DNA of 64,000 bases. Origin: Lathyrus oleraceus. Taxonomy: Eukaryota; Streptophyta; Magnoliopsida; Fabales; Fabaceae. Position 1 is the first letter of the stretch, and every line of letters starts with the position of its first letter. The stretch lies in the NCBI RefSeq assembly GCF_024323335.1, contig NC_066581.1:185148830-185212829 (forward strand). The letters run 5' to 3'. Under the pieces are notes generated by a model that was not told the origin of the DNA, did not search any database, and worked only from the letters and a program-made list of their open reading frames with translations. Both the position numbers and the translations under genes were made by a program. Of the stretch, positions 36,196-46,610 are shown one piece after another.

Positions 36196-37096
36196 TAAGG
36201 TCATTCTAGCCGGAGAAGTGAAGTTTAGAAATCTTCATCTCGACGCGGTAGAATGGGCTTAAATAATAGTAATGAGACAAATTTTGGTCCCTAAGAGACC
36301 TCATGATGCAGATGTATGCATGCAAAAGCAAATTCTGTGGGGAATATGATTCACACAGAAGAAAAGACGATCCATCGGAGTAATTCACTCACCAGGTACA
36401 GAGACTAATAAGACTCTTATGGGGATAATAAAGAAAAAGAATGCGTGAGCAGGACACGACTTTGAGTTGGGAAAACAAAACTGACACAGCGTGCGCAAAA
36501 AACGACTCTGATTAGGGCAGCAGAAATCAGACTGGAGACCTCACCGGGGAAGCAAAGGACTCAAGTCGGGGAAAGAAGCAATTCCAAAGGAAAACAAACC
36601 TCGTTGGAAAGACTCAAGCTGACTCGCAAAATGCATGTACTGGGAAGAACACCAATACAGCAACCTAGAATAGAAACATAACTCCGCTGGGGAAATCTAG
36701 AGAAGACTTTCCAGGGGAAGCCAAAGGATGAGATGTCACCGGCATAAGGGTAACAAACTCAGGAAGAATGAATATCTAAGACCGGTATAAGGGTGAGAGA
36801 TATCAATCAACCAAACATCTGAGCAAGACCTGAAAAAGGTACGTAAACTCAGGAAATCTGACTCCACAGGGGACCAAAGTCATAACAGGGAGTAGAAAGG
36901 AAGGAACACCAGGGATACCGAGGTATATAATAGGTGACCGACCAAAACGTGAATTGGTATATATGCCAAAACACTCATCATCCAGAAGGAGGGCTTGAAA
37001 AAGCAAATCGACTTACAGGATGGACATTCGAATCCACAAGGGGAGACGAATCCTACTCAACTGGGGACACAAATCCAAAGAGTGCATGAGATATAA

Positions 37097-37668
37097 TATC
37101 CATTACCGGCAGACCGTGGATAAGAATACTCGCATGAGATATATTATCTATTACCGTCAGAACGTAGATAATAAACTCGCATGGTAAGAAACACCAGAGA
37201 TACCGAAGCATATAATAGGTGATCTACCGAAAACGTGGATTGGTATATATGCCAAAACACAACATCCGAAACACAAACTGGTTAAAGGATGGATATTCGA
37301 TTCTACAAAGAATACGAATCTTGCTCAGTCGGGGAAAATCAACAAAGGATTCCAACTAAAGAGCGCATGAGACATATTATTCATTACCGGCAGACCGTGA
37401 ATAATATGCTCGAAAGGAAAAGACACCAGAGATACCGAAGTATATAATAGGTGACTAACCAAAAAGAGAGACAATCGATACCAAGCATCCGGGTAAACGA
37501 AAGACAACTCAAAGGATAAATTGCAAGCATCCGGCAATTATCCAAAACAAAGAATATTCGACTCCGCAGAGGGAAATAACGAATCTTACTCGACTAGGGA
37601 AACACAAAAGGCTTCAGCTGAAGAGTGCATGAGCTATATTATTCATTACCGTCAGAACGTGAATAATA
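37097..37668. repeat. Hairpin family 1 (four copies) in B 3' UTR
   Basis: Copies at 37097-37122, 37142-37173, 37373-37408 and 37637-37668. Outer stems are 6, 9, 11 and 9 bp. Each has the bulge TTAC, then an inner 3-bp stem and loop CAGA. The inner stem is CGG/CCG in copies 1 and 3 and CGT/ACG in copies 2 and 4. Outer stems end CCA/TGG, CTA/TAG, TCA/TGA and TCA/TGA. Confidence 0.88.
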
Positions 37669-38220
37669 CACTCGCATGGAAGATCATCCACAACCGGTTA
37701 CTGGGTTAACAAAGGATAAATCGACCGAAAAGAAAGGCATCGGGATACCAACTAGGTATATAAAGATGACCGATCAAAGGAAGCAACAATCATTACCAAC
37801 AAAAGGGTAAATGAAAGACGATCCGCTGGGGATAAATTGCAAGCATCCGGCAATTATCCGCAGGGACTGGCTGGGGATGTATTGAGAATCAATCAATAAT
37901 CCGGGGAACAAATCACTAGCAAACGGTGAAAAGACCCACTGGCGACTTCAGAAGGGATAACATTGCAAGCATACGGCAATGATCCAGAAGACTACTGGGG
38001 ATACAAGTGCTTACTCAAGAGCAACTACCCAAAAGAAAGGAGGAATATCAACATCGAATATTGAATGAAGATAACCACAAAGAGATTAGGGTTTACGTCT
38101 ACCGAATACGGGGTAGAAGACCAAAATTCTGGCTGAGGAAACAAGAGGTTAACAATACCGACTACTGGGTAGAACCAAAGACTCAGCTGGGATAAAATTG
38201 CAAGCAACCGGCAATTATCC
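37514..38220. repeat. Hairpin family 2 (four copies) in B 3' UTR
   Basis: Copies at 37514-37543, 37830-37859, 37955-37985 and 38190-38220. The pattern is GGATAA..TTGC, loop AAGC(A)nCCG or similar, then GCAATTATCC. Copy 3 has CATTGC/GCAATG where the others have AATTGC/GCAATT. Confidence 0.82.
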
Positions 38221-38861
38221 ACCTGTATCATAAGATACAAAACTCCGATGGGGAGAAAAAAACCACAACATGGGATTTACAACTACCGAATATGGGGTAG
38301 GAGACCACACACTCAACTGGGGATAAAAATCACCACAGGGAGATACCAACTCTGTTAGGGATGAAACCACAACAACAGAAAATTCACCACCAGCCAGACC
38401 GAACCACAAAGGGTTACCTCTGCTAGGGGAAAAGAGATAGGACTCACAACTACCGAATACGGGGTAGAAGCCATACTCTGGTGGGGAAAACCACAAATTA
38501 GGGTTTACATCTACCGAATACGGGGTAGAAAACCAAAAACTCTGCGTGGGGATAGAATAAATCACGAATCCGCACGAGAAACCAAAATGAGGTTTATAAC
38601 AAACCACAAACTCTGTTGGAGAGTAAGAAAATAGGATTTACGACTACCCACAACTAGGCAGAAAACCAACAACTCTTGCCGAGGAATAAAAGGTATATAA
38701 CCACCAATTCATCAAAAGGCAAGGAAAATTAGGACTTACAACTACCGGTATCAGGGTAGAGGCCAATCGACTCTGGCTGAGGAATACAAGGTATATAACC
38801 ACAAATCCCGCCAAGAGGAAAGGAGTAACAATAGGACTTACAACTACCGGTATAAGGGTAG
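38099..38861. repeat. CTACC/GGTAG hairpin-bearing repeat units
   Basis: CTACC pairs with GGTAG at 38099/38112, 38283/38296, 38450/38463, 38511/38524, 38742/38755 and 38844/38857, with 8-base loops (GAATACGG-like or GGTATAAG-like). Most units are followed within 10-25 bases by a CTC..CTGGGGA-type motif. Confidence 0.75.
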
Positions 38862-40440
38862 ATGCCCGAAAATTCCGTTGGGGAACAACCCACTGGGAAG
38901 CACAAAACAGTTGACAAAACGCCAATTCGGGAATATTCCGAAAAGACAGACTGAATCAAGACACGTCCTATGAGGATATAACTCAATAGGGACATCCATC
39001 CCAATATATGTGTTGGGAGGAAACGGAAGAAATCGTCATCCACGAGGGTATATCTCAGTGGGGAACTGCAGAAGGAAAGACAGACACTTTCTGCTTATGG
39101 GCTGACTCTACATGGAGAGATTTAACACCCGACATCTGCTTAGGGAGATCTATAAAGATCTATATCACCATAGCAGGGAACAACAAACAAAGGATATATG
39201 GCAAAAATGCAACATGAATATTTGAATGTTTTATGAATATGCATGAATATGCGTGGTTTATGTTTGATGAATGCTGACAAAACAGACATATCTAACACAA
39301 CAGGTCCAGGAATCAAATGTCCGGTATTATGATTCCAGGGGAAAACCAACTGGAAAGCCAATCTGCGGAGATCTAACATGCTATAAAGCAAAGATCTGCG
39401 GGTACTGCTGGGGAACAGCGGATCGGAGATATCAGGATACACCAAATCTCTGGGTGATGGATCAGCGAAAATCCCAATTAAGGCACAGAAAGTCACAACG
39501 GGCGAAACAACCACCAAGACGAATCTGTTGGGAACAAGAGAAAATCTCAAAAATATCTGCAGGGGGTCCCAGCATCAACTGAGAAACAAACATTCACGGC
39601 AACTCCAAACACATCCGGGGAACAACCCACTGCAGGAGGACAACACCATCCAAGTAGAATCTAACTGCACAAGCAACTCTACTGGGGAAAACCGTCAGCT
39701 ACTCTTTTGGGGAACAACCCACTGAAGGAGAAAGCAACACACAAGTAGGTTCTGCAACAACCATTCTACTTGGGGAAAAAAGCATCTGAAGGATCACATC
39801 AGTAGATTCTGCAATAAACCACTCTACTGAGGATCAAGAACAATCAGGAAATCAATCCAATCTCTGGATGACAGAGTCGTCAACCAACCTTACTGGGGAT
39901 TGAAGATTCAACAGGCAATGTTGCCACAGCAACCGTTCTGCAGACAATGCTGAAGAGAGATGGATGAGAATACTGGGATATCCACCCGATCAACCACTGA
40001 GTAGGAAAATAAATCCTGCTCTGCTGAGGAGAAACAACACTCTGATAGAGAGAAATCAACAACTCTACTGGCAATTGCACTGGAGAGAGTAACAACAACT
40101 CTGCTAGCGATCATGATGGGGATATCAATAACCGCCCTACTCGCGACTGCGCTGAGGGGATAGGTAAAATACGGGGATAGCAACCCACTGACTGAATCTT
40201 CCAAGAATAACATCCATGCTGGAGAGAAACTGCTGTTGGAGAAAACTGAGTCTTCAACAATCATTCTGCTTGCGATTATGCTGGGGAACAACCCCACCAA
40301 CAACTCTGCTTGAGGAACAACCCCAACAAAGATCTGGAGAAAGGGATACAACCAAACCAGGAATATGAACAAACGTCTTACCTGTTGGGAATCTTACCAC
40401 CCTCGGGAGAGCACTGAGACATCCTCAGGTATCCTTTCAA

Positions 40441-41018
40441 CATTGTGAATATTCACTTTGTTTAAAACAATAATTTTAAAAAATTCGATTTGTTTAAAAC
40501 AATGACATTTTATCAATTAAAACATGCAAAACATTTGTTGAATTGAAACAAATAAGAGTGCAAATAATTGGATAAAAGCTCAAATTTATTTGATGGAATG
40601 GTAGCCTGCAAATGGCAAGACTCCATAGATCTGTACAAAATTTGAAATCAGTGATATATATTGGAAGAGGGCTACATTGAACATAATGATCCTTTCTCTA
40701 CCAATTTGAATCTCGATGTATTCGAAGCTTCAGTTGACGACGAATCGAGAATCCTCTGACGAGTAGACAGCTGGTGAAACAGAAAGTCTTGTCAGGATGC
40801 AGTTGCTTGCCGAATCCCTAATTTTTGCCTAGATTGCCCCAGGGTGAAGTACTCAATCTATCGGGATGCAAATATGCTCTTTTTTTTCAAGTCTCTAATT
40901 TTTTTCTGGATTACCCTTGCGGGTTTTCCATTGAGACACTCATTTTTGCCTAAGCCGCCCTTTCGGGTTTTCAACTTAGCAAGCTATTCTGTTTTTCATT
41001 TGCATATACTTTTTTTTT
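40441..41018 (-). other. Element B region between integrase and 3' UTR repeats
   Basis: No gene is seen. It holds two GNRA-type mini-hairpins (40914-40923, 40958-40967) also found in A, and a repeated TTTGTTTAAAACAAT block at 40458 and 40489. Confidence 0.55.
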
Positions 41019-42230
41019 CTAGGCAAAGTATCTTTTAACTGCATCTGAATTCACAGGACGAGTGAAATCCTCCCCATCCATTGTTGTAAGCATCAAAGCT
41101 CCGCCTGAAAAGGCTCTCTTAACAACATATGGACCCTCGTAGTTTGGAGTCCACTTGCCCCTGGAATCGGGCACAAAAGACAAAACTTTCTTGAGCACGA
41201 GGTCACCTTCTCGGAACACGCGAGGCTTGACCTTCTTATCGAATGCTTTCTTCATTCTCTGCTGATATAACTGGCCATGGCACATGGCAGTCAATCTCTT
41301 CTCTTCGATCAAATTCAACTGGTCATAACGACTCTGAACCCATTCAGCATCAGTCAACTTGGCTTCCATCAGGACTCGCATTGATGGGATCTCCACCTCT
41401 ACTGGGAGAACAGCTTCCATGCCGTAGACAAGAGAAAAAGGGGTTGCCCCTGTTGAAGTGCGTACAGACGTACGATATCCATGCAAAGCAAATGGCAGCA
41501 TCTCATGCCAATCTTTGTATGTGACAGTCATCTTCTGGATAATCTTCTTGATATTTTTATTAGCAGCTTCAACAGCCCCATTCATCTTAGGTCTGTAGGG
41601 AGAGGAATTATGGTGTGCAATCTTAAATTCAGTGCACAACTCATCCATCATCTTGTTATTCAGATTAGATCCATTATCAGTAATGATCCTCTCTGGCACA
41701 CCATAACGGCAAATCAGCTGGTTCTTGATAAACTTCACAACCACCTGTCTGGTCACATTCGCATACGAAGCGGCTTCAACCCACTTGGTGAAGTAATCAA
41801 TTGCTACGAGAATAAACCTGTGTCCGTTGGACGCTTTTGGCTCAATCATGCCGATCATGTCGATTCCCCACATAGAGAAAGGCCATGGTGACGAAATCAC
41901 ATTCAGAAGTGTAGGAGGAATATGAATCTTATCCGCATAAATTTGACACTTGTGACATTTCTTCACATATTTGCAACAGTCAGACTCCATTGTCAGCCAA
42001 TAGTAGCCTGCTCTCAACATCTTCTTAGCCATGGCATGTCCATTGGAATGAGTACCAAATGAACCCTCATGGACCTCAGTCATCAACAGGTTTGCTTCGT
42101 GTCTATCCACGCATCTGAGCAAAACCATGTCAAAATTTCTCTTATACAGCACTTCACCACTGAGGTAGAAACTGCCTGACAACCTTCTCAAAGTTTTCCT
42201 ATCTTTCCCAGATGCCCCAGGCGGGTAGAC
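41019..42230 (-). pseudogene. pol: Element B integrase
   Basis: Integrase inserts the element's DNA. The open part after the TAG at 42231-42233 is in frame with RT. Counting from 42191: a zinc module H47/H51 with C79/C82; catalytic Asp111 (WGIDMIG), Asp172 (TDNGSN) and Glu208 (GAVEAAN); then a basic C-terminal region ending at 41019. There is no chromodomain, as expected for Tat elements. The domain itself has no defect. Because of the upstream nonsense codon it would not be made as part of the normal polyprotein. Confidence 0.93.
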
Positions 42231-44481
42231 CTAGTTCTGGAGGAAATTCTTGATATCAAAATACCAAGGCTTGTCATCATTCACTTCTTCGACTGCAAAT
42301 ATGTGGGCTGGTCTGTCCAAGCGCATCACAGTAATATTGGGGACATCATTCCACCATCTGACCACTATCATGGAAGCGAGCGTTGCAAGAGCATCTGCCA
42401 TCCGATTATCCTCTCGAGGGATATGATGAAAGTCAACTTCTGTAAAGAAAGTTGAAATCCTTCTTGCATAATCTCTGTATGGTATGAGACTTGGCTGATT
42501 CGTTTCCCATTCACCCTTGATCTGATTAACAACTAGGGCCGAATCACCATACACGTCAAGGTATTTGATTCTCAAATCAATACATTCTTCAAGTCCTATA
42601 ATACAGGCCTCGTATTCTGCCATATTGTTCGTGCATTTGAAAGTTAGCCTTGCTGTAAACGGAATATGGGTACCTTGAGGAGTAACTATCACTGCCCCAA
42701 TTCCATTTCCATATTGATTAACAGCGCCATCGAACACCATCGTCCATCTGGAACCAGGTTCCGGACCTTCATCAAGTGTAGGCTCATCACAATCTTTCAT
42801 CTTCAAATACAGAATTTCCTCGTCTGGGAAGTCATACTGAACAGACTGATGATCCTCGATCGGCTGGTGTGCTAAATGGTCAGCCAAGATACTACCTTTG
42901 ATAGCTTTCTGAGCTCGATACTCAATATCATACTCAGACAACAGCATCTGCCAACGGGCAATCCTCCCAGTTAAAGCAGGCTTCTCGAAAATATACTTGA
43001 TCGGGTCCATTCTGGATATCAACCAAGTTGTATGATTTATCATGTACTGGCGCAAACGCTTAGCAGCCCAAGCCAAAGCACAGCACGTCTTCTCAAGCGT
43101 AGAGTACCGAGACTCACAATCAGTAAACTTCTTACTGAGGTAGTAGATAGCGAATTCCTTCTTCCCTGATTCATCTTGTTGACCGAGTACACAACCCATT
43201 GAGTCTTCAAGAACTGTCAAATACATAATCAGAGGTCTTCCTTCCACAGGCGGAGACAAAATTGGAGGTTCAGACAGATATTCTTTGATACTGTCGAAAG
43301 CTTTCTGGCAATCCTCGGTCCAATCATGAGACTGATCTTTCCGGAGGAGCTTGAATATCGGCGCACATGTGGCAGTCATGTGGGATATGAATCTGGAAAT
43401 GTAATTCAAGCGGCCAAGAAAACCTCGGACTTGCTTCTCGGTTTTGTGTGCAGGCATCTCTTGTATTGCTTTGACCTTTGCAGGATCAACCTCAATACCT
43501 CTTTCACTTACCACAAAACCCAACAATTTGCCGGAACGGACTCCAAATGTACATTTTTTCGGATTCAGGCGAAGTCTAAACTTCCTCAAACGCTGAAAAA
43601 GCTTCGACAAATGCTCAACATGCTCAACTTCCGTTCGGGACTTGGCAATCATATCATCAACATAGACCTCTATCTCCTTGTGCATCATATCATGAAACAA
43701 GGTAGTCATAGCTCTTTGATACGTGGCTCCGGCGTTCTTCAAACCGAAGGGCATCACTCGATAACAGAATGTTCCCCAAGGTGTGATGAATGTTGTCTTC
43801 TCCATATCCTCTGGTGCCATCTTGATTTGATTATATCCGGAAAATCCGTCCATAAAGGAAAAGACTTTGAATTTAGTTGTATTGTCTACCAACATATCAA
43901 TATGCGGTAGAGGAAAATCATCTTTCGGACTAGCTTTATTCAAATCTCTATAATCAACGCACATACGGACTTTTCCGTCCTTCTTAGGAACAGGCACAAT
44001 ATTGGCCACCCATTGAGGATATACAGAAGTCACCAGAAACCCCGCATCAATTTGCTTCTGAACTTCCTCTTTGATCTTCACTGCCATATCTGGATGAGTT
44101 CTTCTGAGCTTCTGCTTCACAGGCACGCACTCAGGCTTCAAGGGCAGGAAATGTTGCACAATATCTGTATCTAAACCCGGCATGTCTTCATAGGACCAAG
44201 CGAAGACATCTGAATATTCTCGTAGCAAACTGATCAAATCCTTCTTGACGGACCCTTCAAGAAGTGCCCCAATCTTCACCCTGCGAACACAATCCTCAGA
44301 CCCCAAGTTGACTGTCTCTAAGTCTTCAAGGTGCGGCTGAATGATCTTCTCTTCGTGCTCAAGGAGACGGGTAATCTCATCAGGAACCCCTTCAACATCA
44401 TCTTCTTCTGCCTCAAATACAGGGGATTCAAAGTTGGGAGATGGCGTTGGATCATTATGTTCAATGGGTTTTAGAATCAAC
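42231..44481 (-). pseudogene. pol: Element B reverse transcriptase with RNase H and second (archaeal-type) RNase H
   Basis: Exon 2 of the Ogre polyprotein, starting after the 3' splice site at 44482. RT shows RMCVDYRDLNKA, FMDGFSGYNQ and YVDD at 43664-43653 (near residue 274). The first RNase H follows, with the altered active site typical of Tat. A second RNase H starts at VFDGA (near residue 584) and keeps D, E (NMAEYEA), D (YGDSAL) and the ENRMADALA end. Dual RNase H is a mark of the Tat lineage. The frame ends at TAG 42231-42233, after which the same frame continues into integrase. Confidence 0.94.
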
Positions 44482-44753
44482 CTGCATAATGATTTTGGTT
44501 AATGAAAAACTTTTAGAATTTAAACAAGCAAATCATTATGCAGATGAAAAAATGTTTGCTTTTATTCTTGTTTTTATGGGTTTTTTGTGATCACTGATTT
44601 CATGCAAAAAGCGAAAAGTGAAAACAAAGGAAAAACAAATGTCTAACAATGCATTAATTGAATGAAAACACCATTGTATATATGAGCCAAACAATGTCAT
44701 CACTTCTCCTTTTGGCATGGGAGAAGGGTTTTAAACAAAGTGAGCATATTTAC
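44482..44753 (-). other. Ogre intron between protease and RT (element B)
   Basis: In element sense the intron starts GTAAAT at 44753 and ends TATGCAG at 44482 (272 nt). The protease frame stops inside the 5' splice site (TAA 44752-44750). Removing the intron makes the two frames continuous. Splicing at this position is established for Ogre. Confidence 0.8.
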
Positions 44754-45852
44754 TCTGATCTATGGATAACTGTAGGAACATCCACAGCGACCCAATTGTG
44801 GCAGACACCACCAGGAATAACGAAATTGCTCATATCCTCTGTATCCTCTTCAATGATAGCAGCAGCTTCCTCTTCAACAGACTGATCATCATGGATGAAT
44901 CCTCCACTCGTGAACAGACCGTGCTCATTATATGCCCCAGAACAGTAGCCAATGCCAGCCCGGGATTTGTTGTCTTCTAGCTCAATTACCTTCCCTAAAC
45001 CAGCGACTGCACCACATTCAATGGCCAGCTTTGCATCACGGTAGGAAGCGAATGAAGGAGACTTCTTCTCAATCGGTTCATCAATAGATAAAGCTTGGAA
45101 CGGAGTTCCAACTTCATCCTCTGCGTCGATATATGAGAAAGAAGACAGATGGCTAACCAGGAGAGCCTTTTCTCCCCCTACCACAACCAGTTTCTTATTC
45201 TTAACAAATTTCAGCTTCTGGTGTAGGGTGGATGTCACGGCACCAGCCTCGTGAATCCATGGTCTGCCAAGGAGACAGCTGTATGATGGGTGGATATCCA
45301 TTACCTGAAAAGTAACCTGGAAATCACTCGGGCCTATCTTGATAGGGAGATCAACTTCCCCAATTACGGTCTTGTGCGACCCATCAAAAGCTTTCACAAC
45401 AACCCCACTCTGCCTCATAGGAGGACCTTGATATGACAATCGAGCGAGTGTGGATTTCGGCAACACATTAAGAGATGATCCTATGTCCACCAGCACGTTG
45501 GACATAGCATCAGATTTGCAATTCAGAGATATGTGTAAGGCCATGTTGTGGTCTCTTCCCTCCTCAGGGAGATCAGCGTCACTGAAACTCAAGGTGTTGC
45601 AAGCAGTGATGTTTGCAACAATACTGTCAAATTGCTCGATAGTGACGTCGTGATCAACGTACGCCAGATCCAATACCTTCTGCAGAGCCTCTCTATGGGG
45701 TTCTGAATGCAACAGCAAGGATAGTATGGAGATTTTGGATGGCGTGTGTAGAAGCTGGTCTACAACGTTATACTCGCTTTTCTTGATGAGCCTCAGCATC
45801 TCATCAGATTCTTCATTCGAAACGCCACTCGGGCCAGCTGAAGAAGTAGGAG
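44754..45852 (-). pseudogene. pro: Element B protease and pre-intron segment
   Basis: Aspartic protease that cuts the polyprotein. The frame shows the family motif LVDIGSSLNVLP with the active-site triplet at 45487-45473 (Ile where many have Thr or Asn), then YQGPPM, AFDGS and CLLGRPWIHEAG. It continues into a Ser/Glu-rich tail and reaches the 5' splice site at 44753. The start is not an ATG of its own. Its frame is entered from gag by a shift near 45850, where a run of seven A (45859-45853 in sense) lies. Confidence 0.85.
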
Positions 45853-46610
45853 TTTTTTTGTATTGAGGAGGGTTTGGCAACATCAAGTGCCGGATTCTGA
45901 CTGTTGACGGCAATCCCAACTGGACGCTCAGAAGATTCAGAAGCAACAGGAGCCTTAGGAGGCGCAGAGAATACTCGACCACTCCGGGTCAGGCCGCTTA
46001 CATCGGCAATATTGGTAACAGCTGTTGAAGGCAAAGGCACTTCTACCCCATCTTGCACGGCAACTGGGTTGTATCTGAAAGGTACAGCTTTATCGGAAGA
46101 ATACGGCACAGGGCCGGCAGGTTTAATCACGAGGGAAGGAGAAGTCTTCGGCTTGCTGCTATCGTAGCGAATAACAACAGGCTCGGGCAATTTGAACACT
46201 GGAGATATGACATTAACTTCAGGTTCGTCTTCATCGACATTGCGATTCTGCAAAATCTCAATGGTCCCTTCGTCTAACAGCTCTTGCAATTCTCTTCGTA
46301 CCTGGTTGCACCCCAGACGGTTGACTGAGCAGATACGGCACTTATCATGGTCGTGCTCCATATGGCTGTACTGACACAGCAGGCGATGTAGCTCCACCAA
46401 CGATCGTCGAATATGACTTACATATTTGACTTTGTATTTCCCAGGGCATCCCTGGACCATATTCACAGACTTCCCATGCGAAGGCAATGGGTTCTTGGTG
46501 ACATTTGGGCCCGAATCTTCGAAGCTCAAAATTCCACATCTCATGAGGTCCTGAACCTTAGTCTTGAGTGGATAGCAATTTTCGACATTATGGCCAGGGG
46601 CACCGGAATG
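45813..46610 (-). pseudogene. gag: Element B gag C-terminal part
   Basis: Same frame as the upstream gag but after the TAA at 46613-46611. It starts within the zinc-knuckle-like segment (HSGAPGHNVENC), matching C180-C194 of A's protein. A linker with a Cys/His-rich patch (HMEHDHDKCRICSVNRLGC) and a Pro/Val-rich stretch follow. It then runs into a stop at 45813 because the protease is in another frame. Confidence 0.85.

Larger units (their letters stand above)
36196..40440 (-). repeat. Element B 3' UTR, rich in degenerate repeats and hairpins
   Basis: About 4.2 kb without a gene. It is built from short degenerate repeats: a hairpin family at 37097-37668, a second at 37514-38220, a CTACC/GGTAG family at 38099-38861, and many + strand ACTC(T/C)GCTGGGGA-like motifs (36681, 38242, 38539, 39676 and others). 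No long tandem array like that of A is present. Confidence 0.8.

Noticed and set aside
43326..43910. 194-codon + strand ORF
   Set aside because: It is the exact antisense of the reverse transcriptase of element B.
45853..45859. Canonical -1 slippery heptamer between gag and protease
   Set aside because: The heptamer fits the gag frame, but the protease lies in the +1 frame, so a -1 slip would not reach it.
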